Shown: positions 7,983-16,213 of the stretch, in pieces
Layout of the letters: each line of letters starts with the position of its first letter
How positions within the stretch are numbered: the stretch's first letter is position 1
Origin: Bacteroidales bacterium
Lineage (GTDB): Bacteria; Bacteroidota; Bacteroidia; Bacteroidales; F082
NCBI GenBank assembly: GCA_024400425.1
Contig: JAKSMV010000001.1
Coordinates: forward strand, 62,001-126,000
Length of the DNA stretch: 64,000 nt
Direction: 5' to 3'
Made by a program: the position numbers and the translations under genes
Notes under the pieces: generated by a model
Database searches by the model: none
Seen by the model: only the letters and a program-made list of their open reading frames with translations
Told to the model about the DNA's origin: nothing

Positions 7983-8611
7983 TACTTTTGAATTTCTATT
8001 GATGTGATGGTAACAGGGTTGACCGGGACGTCCATATAACCGGTTTTCACGGCTGCGATTTTATCGACTATGTCGAGTCCTTCAATCACTTCGCCGAATA
8101 CGGTATAGTCGCCGTCGAGGTGAGGTGTGCCACCCATCGATTTGTAGGTTTGTCTTTGTTTCAGTGAGAAGGTCTTGCCGTAGCGTTCTTCCATGAAGTC
8201 GAGTGTAGTGTCATCCCAGACCTTGCCTTGGACGATGTAGAACTGGCATCCGCTCGAGGCTTTCTTGGGGTTCACTTGGTCGCCTTGGCGTGCTGCACAA
8301 AGAGCACCTTTCTTGTGGAAGTGGTTGCTCTTGAATTCGGCAGGAACGGTCCAACCTGGAGTTTCGCGGCCATCGGCATTTTGTCCGCCTTGAATCATGA
8401 ATTGGTTGATGACACGGTGGAAAGGCGAGCCATTATACCAGCCTTCGTTCACCAGCTTGATGAAGTTGTCGCGGTGAAGTGGTGTGTCGTTATAAAGTTT
8501 TGCCTTTATGGTGCCGTAGTTCGTTTTGATGACTACGACGGTTTCTTTTTCTTGTTGCGCTTGGCAGGATAATCCAACTAAAACGAGCATAGCTAAAATC
8601 AATTTTTTCAT
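7982..8611 (-). CDS. Exported cyclophilin-type peptidyl-prolyl isomerase
   Basis: A 209-residue cyclophilin that catalyses cis-trans isomerisation of proline bonds, here outside the cytoplasm. A signal peptide (hydrophobic residues 3-15) is followed by SCQAQ; Cys16 could be lipidated or cleavage could fall after QAQ. The cyclophilin core is clear: GWYNGSPFHRVINQFMIQGG (with the catalytic Arg in FHRV) and a later GCQFYIVQG and FGEVIEGLDIVDKI. The gene precedes pheS on the minus strand and shares one base with it. A possible promoter lies at 8639-8646. Identification of the fold is secure; client proteins are unknown. Confidence 0.92.
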   Translation of the reverse strand: MKKLILAMLVLVGLSCQAQQEKETVVVIKTNYGTIKAKLYNDTPLHRDNFIKLVNEGWYNGSPFHRVINQFMIQGGQNADGRETPGWTVPAEFKSNHFHKKGALCAARQGDQVNPKKASSGCQFYIVQGKVWDDTTLDFMEERYGKTFSLKQRQTYKSMGGTPHLDGDYTVFGEVIEGLDIVDKIAAVKTGYMDVPVNPVTITSIEIQK

Positions 8612-8638
8612 TGTTTATTGTTCTTTTGAAATAGGTTG

Positions 8639-8646
8639 CAAAAATA
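8639..8646 (-). promoter_or_regulatory. Promoter -7 element for the cyclophilin-pheS pair
   Basis: The plus strand reads CAAAAATA, so the minus strand gives TATTTTTG, the form of the -7 element repeated through this window. It is 27 nt before the cyclophilin start, in the 44-nt gap after the DUF4270 gene. No -33 TTG is obvious. Confidence 0.4.
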
Positions 8647-8655
8647 GATAGAAAA

Positions 8656-10008
8656 TCATTCGCCGACTAAGGAATAAGTGACTTCTACGCGAAGTTTGTT
8701 TTCTTCTTTTCCTGGACCGTTCACAATCCATCGTGCGGCGTTATACGAAGCTCCGTTGATGCCGAAGCTGATGCCATTGTTCGGCTTTTTCTTCATGATG
8801 ATGCTTTGCATATATTCCGAAATGCGGAAGAAAGCGCTTCTGGTAGCTGTTGAATAGGTGCCGCCGTAGTAGGATGAACCTTCGAGATAGTCGGGAAGTA
8901 CATAGGTAGAACCATCTTCATTCAGGCCGACCATAATCAGGCTGCTTGGCGATTTCATGAACGAGGAATCGTCAATCGATGCGTCTGACGGCAGGATGAG
9001 CTTTGCCTCGTTGATGACGATGTGGCAATTCTCGAGTGTGTCAGCCCAATGTTCGAGGTTCGGGAACATGATTTTGGTTCTCACGCCGCCCATGGTTTGG
9101 GCATATATAGTGTTGTTTCCCAAAGAAGTGTCACCTTCTATGACTTGTTGACGGAATTCGGGCGAACCTAATGAATAGTCGTGTTCGAAGTGGTTGAAAT
9201 AGACATCTGACGAGGTTATGTAGAAATCGTAACGGATGGGCTTGTCGGGTGTGGCAGCATTGTGGTAATAGAGTTGAAGGCTAGTTAAACTATTGTTAGT
9301 TAATGTAAGGGATGTGATAGCACCATTTTGGCTTACGGCATCGCATGTCATATAAAGGCCCTTGAAGTGTTGCTTGAATAGGTCGGTTTCGGAATAATAA
9401 GTGCTGTCGAGATTGATGAGGTAGTTACCCAATTCTTGGCTCAATGGAATACGGATGATAGGGTGCTTTACGGTATCGGTGCCAACGACGTAGCCACTGG
9501 TGTGGGGACGAGGACAGAATTGGAAACTGTTGGCGAGGTCGGTTGTGTTGTGTGCTACTTCTGAGAGATTGCAATAGCTCACTGTTGCTGACAATGTGTC
9601 TGTAAGTTCATAAGCGTGAACGGTTTGCATTACCGAAGTGTCGCCGTAATAGTTGCTGACGCAGAGCTGGAGGACGATGGAGTCGAGAATGGGGCTTTCG
9701 CCGAAATTGTGTCCAGCTGTTGAAAAGTGGAATTGTGTGTAGAATCCGGCTTGGGTAAGGCCGAAGACTGGGTCGAGCGAGCTGCCGAGCAATGCGTAGC
9801 TGACATTCTTGGTGCCTATCGAATCATCGAGGTAGGAATAACACACGATTTCTGTGGTATCGGTACGGAAGACTCCGATGTAGTTGTTTTCGTTGAGAAG
9901 GTTATTGCCGATGGTGTTAGGCGATTTCTTGCAAGCGGAGCATGTCAATATCAAAGCGCCAATCATCAGCACCAGAAATTTTGGGGCGATTGAATGATGA
10001 TTTTTCAT
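8656..10008 (-). CDS. DUF4270 family outer-envelope lipoprotein
   Basis: The 450-residue product carries a lipoprotein signal peptide with lipobox CSAC (Cys at about residue 26) followed by KKSPNTIGNNLL, the N-terminus typical of the DUF4270 family of Bacteroidota. The body is mostly beta-strand with many Ser, Thr and Tyr, and it ends in a NKLRVEVTYSLV strand. Family members are large surface or periplasmic lipoproteins of unknown function. It follows the glycogen-synthase-like gene by 42 nt on the same strand, an association often seen for this family, and may be in that transcript. Confidence 0.85.
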   Translation of the reverse strand: MKNHHSIAPKFLVLMIGALILTCSACKKSPNTIGNNLLNENNYIGVFRTDTTEIVCYSYLDDSIGTKNVSYALLGSSLDPVFGLTQAGFYTQFHFSTAGHNFGESPILDSIVLQLCVSNYYGDTSVMQTVHAYELTDTLSATVSYCNLSEVAHNTTDLANSFQFCPRPHTSGYVVGTDTVKHPIIRIPLSQELGNYLINLDSTYYSETDLFKQHFKGLYMTCDAVSQNGAITSLTLTNNSLTSLQLYYHNAATPDKPIRYDFYITSSDVYFNHFEHDYSLGSPEFRQQVIEGDTSLGNNTIYAQTMGGVRTKIMFPNLEHWADTLENCHIVINEAKLILPSDASIDDSSFMKSPSSLIMVGLNEDGSTYVLPDYLEGSSYYGGTYSTATRSAFFRISEYMQSIIMKKKPNNGISFGINGASYNAARWIVNGPGKEENKLRVEVTYSLVGE

Positions 10009-10050
10009 TGGTCTATCTAAAAAGTTATTGAAGAATAACTCAAAAGCGGT

Positions 10051-10878
10051 TTACTTATTGTTGCCTAAGATGGTTTCGTAGAAGTCGTTGTAGGCTTGGA
10101 GGTAATGCTCTTGGTCTTGATAGGGAAGGATAGGCTTGTTGACGGTCTTCAAGTATTCTTCGATTTCGGGGTTGATTTTCTCGCTGCTGATGATGATGCC
10201 GTCAGAATAGTCGATGGCCGATTTGGTGAGGGTCACATAGTCGGCTTCCTTGAAAGGCTTCAGGTCTTTTGCGCTGAGCCCTGGCAACTTCATCTTCTTT
10301 TCGAAACCGGCATTCAGCGTTTCGCTGAAATCGTCGTCATAAATGGAATAGATAATTTTCGATTCGTTGAATAGCGGGTTGTCTTTGATGGAGATGGCGC
10401 GTTTCATATAGATGGGAATCAGCGACGAGAGCCATCCGTTACAGTGGATGACATCGGGCGACCAGTTGAGTTTCTTCACCGTCTCGATGACACCGCGGCT
10501 GAAGAACACGCAGCGGAAGTCGTTGTCTTCGCAGAACTTGCCGTCGAGGTCGTTAATGAGGTATTTCCGCTTGGTGAAGAAGTCGTCGTTGTCGATGAAA
10601 TAAATCTGCATTCTGGCTTTTTGGATGGAGGCCACCTTGATGATGAGAGGGTGGTCGGTATCGTTGATGATGAGGTTCATACCCGAAAGGCGGATGACTT
10701 CGTGCAACTGGTTGCGACGTTCGTTGATGATGCCATAACGGGGCATGAAAATCCTGATCTCCTTTCCGCTGTCTTGAGCCGATTGGGGCAGGTAACGACC
10801 AATGAGACTCATCGGAGTTTCAGGTAAATAAGGGGTGATTTCTTGGTGGACGAATAATACTCTTGTTTTGTTGGCCAT
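10051..10878 (-). CDS. Glycogen/starch synthase-like glycosyltransferase (N-terminal domain only)
   Basis: The 275 residues align by pattern with the N-terminal Rossmann domain of glycogen/starch synthases (GT5): RVLFVHQEITPYLPETP at the start, RIFMPRYGIINERR, and the conserved PDVIHCNGWLSSLIPIYM. The C-terminal GT-B domain that binds ADP-glucose is absent, because full enzymes are about 450-500 residues. Short proteins of this type are common in Bacteroidota and their activity is uncertain. It is divergent from meaB with a 105-nt promoter region between them, and upstream of the DUF4270 gene. I would not claim glycogen synthesis on this evidence. Confidence 0.82.
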   Translation of the reverse strand: MANKTRVLFVHQEITPYLPETPMSLIGRYLPQSAQDSGKEIRIFMPRYGIINERRNQLHEVIRLSGMNLIINDTDHPLIIKVASIQKARMQIYFIDNDDFFTKRKYLINDLDGKFCEDNDFRCVFFSRGVIETVKKLNWSPDVIHCNGWLSSLIPIYMKRAISIKDNPLFNESKIIYSIYDDDFSETLNAGFEKKMKLPGLSAKDLKPFKEADYVTLTKSAIDYSDGIIISSEKINPEIEEYLKTVNKPILPYQDQEHYLQAYNDFYETILGNNK

Positions 10879-10904
10879 TTTTCGTGCAAATTTAATTCAA
10901 AAAG

Positions 10905-10912
10905 CAAAGTTA
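10905..10912 (-). promoter_or_regulatory. Promoter -7 element for the glycogen-synthase-like gene
   Basis: The minus strand reads TAACTTTG, matching TAnnTTTG, 26 nt before the ATG. A second match (TAAATTTG, plus-strand positions 10887-10894) is closer to the gene. Either could serve; no strong -33 element is seen. Confidence 0.4.
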
Positions 10913-10953
10913 CGGTTTTTTTTTGAAATAGCGGCAAAAAACTTTAAAATTGC

Positions 10954-10961
10954 TACTTTTG
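10954..10961 (+). promoter_or_regulatory. Promoter -7 element for meaB (TACTTTTG)
   Basis: TACTTTTG matches the -7 consensus and lies 22 nt before the meaB ATG at 10984, in the region shared with the divergent glycosyltransferase gene. It is followed by the CAAG context also seen upstream of other genes here. Confidence 0.5.
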
Positions 10962-10983
10962 CAAGCCAATTTCGAACAGTTTT

Positions 10984-12099
10984 ATGGAGATACAGCATTT
11001 TGAAAACGAAGCCCACGAGTGGGACTCAAACCTGAAGGTGCAGGAAGGCGTCGAACAGCCGATACAAGTCAATCCGAAAGCCTTGGAAAGGCTAAAAGCC
11101 GCTCGTCAGCAACTGATGCCTTTGGAGTGGTATGTAGAAGGTATTTTGAGAGGTGACCGTGTGGTGTTAAGTAAGGCTATTACATTGGTTGAGAGTGCAT
11201 TGCCTCAGCATCAGGAACTGGCGCAACAAATCATTGCAGCTTGCTTGCCACATTCAGGAAAGGCTTTGCGTTTGGGCATTTCGGGTGTCCCTGGTGCTGG
11301 AAAGAGTACCTTCATCGAAGCCTTGGGCATGTATCTCTGCAAGCAAAACCACAAGTTGGCAGTCTTGGCCATCGACCCATCGAGCCAACGCTCAAAGGGC
11401 AGTATCTTGGGCGACAAGACACGCATGGAAGAACTTTCGGTTGAGCCAAATGCCTACATCCGACCTTCGGCTTCAGCCGGCACTTTGGGCGGCGTGGCAC
11501 GCAAGACAAGGGAATCGATAATTCTTTGTGAAGCAGCAGGATACGATACTATTTTCGTGGAAACCGTCGGTGTCGGCCAGTCGGAAACGGCAGTTCACTC
11601 CATGGTCGATTTTTTCCTTCTGATTCTCATCAGCGGTGCTGGCGACGAGTTGCAAGGCATCAAGCGCGGCATCATGGAGATGGCCGATGGCATTGCTGTG
11701 AACAAGGCCGATGGTGACAATGTGATGCGTGCCAACCGTGCTGCGGCAGAATGCAAGAATGCCTTGCATCTGTTCCCTTTGGCCGAATCGGGCCAAGAAA
11801 CCAAGGTGTTGACTTGTTCCGCCTTGACGGGTTTCAACATCGACGAGGTCTGGAAAATGGTCTTCGAACACGTTCAAGCCATTCGCGAAAACGGCTATCT
11901 TGCCCGCAAACGCTCGCAGCAAGACGTGCAGATGATGATTGACACGATGGAAACCGCCTTGAAGAACGATTTCTATCAAAATCAGCTGATTACCGACCTA
12001 CTGCCTTTGGTGGAAGCCGATGTGAAGGACAAGAAAATGAGTGCTTATATCGGTGCCCAGAAACTATTAGACGCTTACTTCAATCTTCTGAAGAAGTAA
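10984..12099 (+). CDS. meaB: Methylmalonyl-CoA mutase-associated GTPase MeaB
   Basis: MeaB is a G3E-type GTPase that protects and loads adenosylcobalamin into methylmalonyl-CoA mutase. The 371 residues show an N-terminal helical extension, then Walker A GVPGAGKS at 101-108, AIDPSSQRSKGSILGDKTRM around 129-148 (the family's switch region), ETVGVGQSE at 193-201, and NKADGDN as the base-recognition loop. The mutase genes themselves are not in this window. The gene has its own promoter region and its 3' end overlaps a small convergent gene by 20 nt. Identification is secure; presence implies a B12-dependent propionate/succinate route somewhere in the genome. Confidence 0.94.
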   Translation: MEIQHFENEAHEWDSNLKVQEGVEQPIQVNPKALERLKAARQQLMPLEWYVEGILRGDRVVLSKAITLVESALPQHQELAQQIIAACLPHSGKALRLGISGVPGAGKSTFIEALGMYLCKQNHKLAVLAIDPSSQRSKGSILGDKTRMEELSVEPNAYIRPSASAGTLGGVARKTRESIILCEAAGYDTIFVETVGVGQSETAVHSMVDFFLLILISGAGDELQGIKRGIMEMADGIAVNKADGDNVMRANRAAAECKNALHLFPLAESGQETKVLTCSALTGFNIDEVWKMVFEHVQAIRENGYLARKRSQQDVQMMIDTMETALKNDFYQNQLITDLLPLVEADVKDKKMSAYIGAQKLLDAYFNLLKK

Positions 12100-12346
12100 G
12101 GTCGGTGAGAGAGTCGGCCATTTCCTTGTAGTGTTTGGCTTTCTCTTCATCGTCATTCATGATTGCGAGTTCGTAGAGGTTTCGGTACACTTCCTTGCGA
12201 ATGTGGTTTTGTGCCTCGGTAAATGGGCCTTCACCCAATTTGTTGATAACTCTTTCGTATTCTGCTATTAAGGCAGAGCCTTGCTCGCCGTTTGCCTCCA
12301 TTTCTTTGGCGTTGTTGAAGGCAATCATCCAATCTTTTAGTGCCAT
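12080..12346 (-). CDS. Small helical protein of unknown function (88 aa)
   Basis: From the ATG at 12346 the product is 88 residues, MALKDWMIAFNNAKEM onward, almost entirely amphipathic helix and very acidic toward the C-terminus (DSLTDLTSSED). It could form a short TPR-like helical hairpin pair. A longer frame begins upstream, but that would place codons across the glnA promoter, so the shorter start is preferred. The gene is convergent with meaB, overlapping its last 20 nt, and divergent from glnA. A match to TATCTTTG on the minus strand (12383-12390) could be its promoter. No function can be assigned. Confidence 0.6.
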   Translation of the reverse strand: MALKDWMIAFNNAKEMEANGEQGSALIAEYERVINKLGEGPFTEAQNHIRKEVYRNLYELAIMNDDEEKAKHYKEMADSLTDLTSSED

Positions 12347-12351
12347 TTTGC

Positions 12352-12380
12352 TTGCTATTGAATAATAATTCCTATTTTTG
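12352..12380 (+). promoter_or_regulatory. glnA promoter: TTG -33 and TATTTTTG -7
   Basis: TTG at 12352-12354 and TATTTTTG at 12373-12380 are 18 nt apart, a very good promoter for this phylum. It predicts a leader of roughly 50 nt before the glnA ATG at 12439. The promoter excludes the upstream in-frame ATG at 12340. Confidence 0.65.
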
Positions 12381-12382
12381 CG

Positions 12383-12390
12383 CAAAGATA
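12383..12390 (-). promoter_or_regulatory. Back-to-back -7 element for the small helical gene
   Basis: The minus strand reads TATCTTTG, a consensus -7 element, only 2 nt from the glnA -7 element on the other strand. If both are used the two promoters overlap and may compete. Confidence 0.4.
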
Positions 12391-12438
12391 GAAAACAAAT
12401 CAACAATTAAACGAAATAACAATAAAACAAATCAAGTA

Positions 12439-13950
12439 ATGGACTCAAGAATTGCCATGAACCCCAATCGTCTGGTGCAGTTCCTTCAAAAGCCTGCAGC
12501 AGAATTCACTCGCGCCGACATCATTCGTTATTGCGAGGAAAACCAAATCGAATTCGTCAATTTCCACTATTGTGGCTGGGACGGTAAGTTGAAAACCCTC
12601 AACTTCGTGATTCACAGTGCTGAACATCTGGAAAACATCCTTTCGGCAGGCGAGCGCGTGGATGGCTCAAGCCTTTTCCCATTCATCGAAGCTGGTAAGA
12701 GCGACCTTTATGTGGTGCCAAAATATCGCACCGCTTTCCTCAATCCATTCACTGAAGTGCCTACTTTGGACATCCTCTGCTCGTTCTACAATCGTGATGG
12801 CGAACCTTTCGAAAGCTCACCTGAATATATTCTCCGCAAGGCTCACGATGTGTTTAAGAAGACCACTGGCCTCCAAATGGAAACCATGGGCGAATTGGAA
12901 TATTACATCATCGCTGATGACGAAGAAATCTACGAAGTGCCGGATCAGAAAGGCTATCACGAAAGTGCTCCTTTCAACAAGTTCACCGAATATCGTGTCG
13001 AGGCCATGCGCCTCATCGCCCAAGCTGGCGGCCTGATTAAGTATGGTCACTCGGAAGTGGGTAACTTCACGCACGATGGCAAGATTTACGAACAGAATGA
13101 AATCGAATTCCTGCCTACCAACATCGAAGACGCTGCCGACCAACTCGTTATCGCTAAGTGGATTATGCGCCAGTTGGCTTACCAATATGGTGTCACTTTG
13201 ACCTTCGCTCCGAAGATTACTGTGGGCAAGGCTGGTAGCGGCATGCATGTTCACTGCAAGTTCACGAAGGATGGCAAGTCGGTCATGGTTAAGAATGGCG
13301 AAATCACTGACTACGCTAAGAAGGCTATCGCTGGTTACATGGTGGCTGGCACTTCGCTGCCTGCTTTCGGTAATCCTAACCCATTGTCGTTCCTGCGTCT
13401 CGTTCCTCATCAGGAAGCTCCAACCTCGCTCTGCTGGTCATACTCCAACCGCAGTGCTTTGGTGCGTGTGCCTCTCGGCTGGATCAACAATGGCAAGGAC
13501 ATGGCTGCCAACTGCAACCCTGTGGAAAAGAAGTCGAACCGCGACTTCAGCGACAAGCAGACCTTCGAATGGCGTGCTTCCGACGGTTGCGCCGACATGT
13601 ATCTGCTGATGGCTGCCCTTTGCGCTGCCGCACGTCATGGCTTTGAGATGCCTAACGCTCTCGAAATTGCTGAAAAGACATACGTGGGTCTCGGCGTCAA
13701 CATTCACGATGACAAGAATAAAAAGTTGCAAGAATCGCTCGAACAATTGCCCGACAGCTGCGTCGCTGCTGCCAAGGAACTCAACAAGGACCGCGAAATC
13801 TACACTTCGAAGGGTGTGTTCTCCGATGCCATCGTCGATTACATGATCAAGTTCTTGACCGCTTTCGACGACGCTAACTTGCGCGCTGAACTTGGCAACG
13901 ACACCGAAAAGATCATGAAGTTGGTGAACGACAACATCCACGTTGGATAA
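12439..13950 (+). CDS. glnA: Glutamine synthetase, type I-like, lacking the adenylylation tyrosine
   Basis: It forms glutamine from glutamate, ammonia and ATP. From the ATG at 12439 the protein has 503 residues, beginning MDSRIAMNPNRLVQFL. The beta-grasp segment with FHYCGWDGKLK is followed by catalytic-domain signatures: METMGELEYYI, HDGKIYEQNEIEF, KAGSGMHVHCKF and the loop NPNPLSFLRLVP. The site that carries the adenylylated Tyr in proteobacterial GSI (NLYDLPPE) reads NIHDDKNKK near residue 421, so covalent control by GlnE is unlikely. The gene has a strong promoter with a leader of roughly 50 nt. The upstream in-frame ATG at 12340 was rejected because it precedes the promoter. Confidence 0.93.
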   Translation: MDSRIAMNPNRLVQFLQKPAAEFTRADIIRYCEENQIEFVNFHYCGWDGKLKTLNFVIHSAEHLENILSAGERVDGSSLFPFIEAGKSDLYVVPKYRTAFLNPFTEVPTLDILCSFYNRDGEPFESSPEYILRKAHDVFKKTTGLQMETMGELEYYIIADDEEIYEVPDQKGYHESAPFNKFTEYRVEAMRLIAQAGGLIKYGHSEVGNFTHDGKIYEQNEIEFLPTNIEDAADQLVIAKWIMRQLAYQYGVTLTFAPKITVGKAGSGMHVHCKFTKDGKSVMVKNGEITDYAKKAIAGYMVAGTSLPAFGNPNPLSFLRLVPHQEAPTSLCWSYSNRSALVRVPLGWINNGKDMAANCNPVEKKSNRDFSDKQTFEWRASDGCADMYLLMAALCAAARHGFEMPNALEIAEKTYVGLGVNIHDDKNKKLQESLEQLPDSCVAAAKELNKDREIYTSKGVFSDAIVDYMIKFLTAFDDANLRAELGNDTEKIMKLVNDNIHVG

Positions 13951-13993
13951 TATCTGCTGATTGTTGGCGACAACAATCATAAAATGGAATGCC

Positions 13994-15679
13994 ATGATAA
14001 AGGAAGAACGTTTCAATTGGAAAGTCTGCCTTTATTGTGGCATTTTCATTTGGTTTGTCATCAACCTTTTGCAAGGCATCTTCACCGAAATCACTGAAGA
14101 TGAAGCCTATTATGCGCTTTATGGCGAGCATCTCGCTTGGGGCTATTTCGACCATCCACCCATGGTGGGCTTGATGACTTTTTTGGGTAGCTTGTTGTTT
14201 TCGGGAAATTTAGGAGTAAGGTTTTTCACGGTTATTGCAACGACGCTGTCGTTGCTTGTGACCTGGAAAATCATTGGCGAATCGAAGCCTGATGGACGAA
14301 AAGTGCTGCTGTTTTTCACATTGGCTTTTTCGGTTTTGATGCTCAATGTGTATGGTTTCGTAACCACACCCGACATTGGGCTTTTGTTGTTTTCTGCTTC
14401 GTTTTTGCTTGTATATCAGAAATATCTCGAAGACAATTCTTGGCGTCACGCTCTGCTACTCGGCGTTTTGATGGCTGCCATGGTTTATAGCAAATACCAC
14501 GCTTTTCTCTTGCTCGGATTGGTAGTACTTTCAAACCTTAAATTGCTGAAAGACGGAAAGTTTTGGGTCGCTTGTGTGTTGGCTGCCATTTTGCTGGTTC
14601 CGCATTTCGTTTGGCAATTTGGCAACGATTTTCCTAGCATCAAGTATCATCTTGTGCAACGTGGCGAGCCGTTCCGCTGGAGTTATTTTTTTGAGTATCT
14701 TCCCAATCAGCTGTTGGTTTTCAATCCGTTGACTTTTGGCGCTGCGGTTTATGTGCTTATCAAGCACAAACCAATCGACAGGTTTGAGCGAAGCCTCCAT
14801 TTCGTTTGTATCGGTTTCTTCTTTTTCTTTTTCTTGATGACCTTCCGTGGCCATGTCGAACCGCATTGGACTATCGTCTGTTCAATTCCAATCATTGTTT
14901 TGGTTTATCGTAAATGTTTGATTGACGATAAGTTGAAAAAATATGTTAGGCGCTTCGTTTTGCCTTCGTTGGTGCTGATTTTTGTGGCCCGTATTGTTTT
15001 GCTTACGCCATTGGTTTCAAAAATGGGTTTCTATGGCAAGGAACAATATTACAAGGCGATTGAAACAGTGGCGGGCGACAATCCTGTGATTTTCCGCGGC
15101 TCGTTCCAAAAACCATCTCTGTATCATTACTTTACGGGAAAGGAAAGTTCCACGACACGCGACTATTACGATAGGATGACCCAATTCGATCTTTGGCAAT
15201 TCGATAAGGAATGGATGGGCAAGTCGGTTTTCATTTGCAGTCCGGTATATAAGCGTTCAACGCAATTTGAGGTTGGCGATGTGTGCTTCGAAGGTTATCA
15301 AGCACAGCGTTTTCAATCGGCAAATCGTTTGGTATCAAGCATTTCCGTCAAGGATTCTGAAACGATGACTTTCCATCGTGGCGAGATGATTCAGATGGAT
15401 TTTTCCATCTATAACCCGATGGATTATCCTGTTGATTTTCACCATGATGAGTTTAATATGTCGCTCAAAGTGCATTTCCGTTCCTCGGGTGATTTTGCAT
15501 ATTGTCGTTATGATGACATTGCTGTCATCGAGCCGCATTCCACTTATCAGGGAAGCCTGAGTTTTGCAATTCCCGATGATATTGTGCTAGGTCCAAACCT
15601 ATTGGTTTTAGGTATTGGCGACCGTATTGAGTCGTCGATTACGGTTGGAAATGCGGTGGCAATCAGTATGGTTGATTGA
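13994..15679 (+). CDS. GT39/ArnT-like membrane glycosyltransferase
   Basis: This is a polytopic inner-membrane protein of about 561 residues with roughly ten hydrophobic segments in its first 360 residues and a soluble beta-rich C-terminal part. The first periplasmic loop reads FTEITEDEAYYALYGEHLAWGYFDHPP (in two parts: the acidic DEAYY and the DHPP motif), the hallmark of ArnT/GT83 and GT39 enzymes, which move a sugar or aminoarabinose from a lipid carrier onto lipid A or protein. The acceptor cannot be told. The ATG at 13994 (MIKEERFNW) is preferred over one 33 nt upstream. The 3' end overlaps the convergent IPExxxVDY-type gene by 17 nt. Confidence 0.85.
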   Translation: MIKEERFNWKVCLYCGIFIWFVINLLQGIFTEITEDEAYYALYGEHLAWGYFDHPPMVGLMTFLGSLLFSGNLGVRFFTVIATTLSLLVTWKIIGESKPDGRKVLLFFTLAFSVLMLNVYGFVTTPDIGLLLFSASFLLVYQKYLEDNSWRHALLLGVLMAAMVYSKYHAFLLLGLVVLSNLKLLKDGKFWVACVLAAILLVPHFVWQFGNDFPSIKYHLVQRGEPFRWSYFFEYLPNQLLVFNPLTFGAAVYVLIKHKPIDRFERSLHFVCIGFFFFFFLMTFRGHVEPHWTIVCSIPIIVLVYRKCLIDDKLKKYVRRFVLPSLVLIFVARIVLLTPLVSKMGFYGKEQYYKAIETVAGDNPVIFRGSFQKPSLYHYFTGKESSTTRDYYDRMTQFDLWQFDKEWMGKSVFICSPVYKRSTQFEVGDVCFEGYQAQRFQSANRLVSSISVKDSETMTFHRGEMIQMDFSIYNPMDYPVDFHHDEFNMSLKVHFRSSGDFAYCRYDDIAVIEPHSTYQGSLSFAIPDDIVLGPNLLVLGIGDRIESSITVGNAVAISMVD

Positions 15680-16199
15680 GCATTTCTTTTCTCAATTCTT
15701 CTATTTTGTTGACTCTTTCCTTTATGGTCTTGATGTCGTTTTCTTTGTTTTTTTCATCGAGTATGTCAACTTCATGCAGTTCGATGGTCTCAAGAATTGA
15801 AGCAAGTGAAATGTCGGTAGAAGGGTCTATCGTCAATACATAGCCAATGTCTGGAATTTCGTTGAGTTTATCAATCATTTCGTTCAGCTTGTCAGAACTG
15901 AGTCTGTCGCGTATGATGAGCAAGTAATCGATTCGTGGCGAGGCTGTCCGCCAATAGTTTCCTTTGTATTTGAGCGAAACCAGGTTGAATGTTGTGTAGT
16001 TTCCTTCTTTATCTGGATCATAAAAAAAGAATGCATATTGCGCTCCATTTTTCATGATGTCTTTTTCGCGTACAAAGTTGAAAGATAGCTTGTTGTTGAT
16101 GAACCAAGCCAGTTGGAAATCGGCAAGGTTTGAGGTGATGCCGATGATGACGATGTCATCGAATTCGATTGGGGTTAGTTTTATGATGTTATTTTTCAT
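15663..16199 (-). CDS. IPExxxVDY-type protein of unknown function
   Basis: The 178-residue product from the ATG at 16199 begins MKNNIIKLTPIEF. It shows the pattern of the IPExxxVDY family of Bacteroidota: an N-terminal DFQLAWFINNKLSFNF, a middle FNLVSLKYKGNYW strand region, and IPDIGYVLTIDPS near residue 125. The last 40 residues form a charged helix (NKENDIKTIKERVNKIEELRKEM). Function is unknown. It sits 14 nt downstream of rnc at the end of the acpP-fabF-rnc cluster, the same place as in many relatives, which supports both the call and co-transcription. The start inside a longer frame was chosen for fit to the family. Confidence 0.75.
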   Translation of the reverse strand: MKNNIIKLTPIEFDDIVIIGITSNLADFQLAWFINNKLSFNFVREKDIMKNGAQYAFFFYDPDKEGNYTTFNLVSLKYKGNYWRTASPRIDYLLIIRDRLSSDKLNEMIDKLNEIPDIGYVLTIDPSTDISLASILETIELHEVDILDEKNKENDIKTIKERVNKIEELRKEMLNQPY

Positions 16200-16213
16200 G
16201 CTGCAAAGATATA

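Noticed and set aside
10051-10878. Functional glycogen synthase
   Set aside because: Only the N-terminal domain is present; the ADP-glucose-binding C-terminal domain is missing.
12340-12438. Upstream ATG of glnA adding 33 residues
   Set aside because: It precedes the consensus promoter at 12352-12380 and adds a low-complexity Asn/Lys segment not typical of the family.
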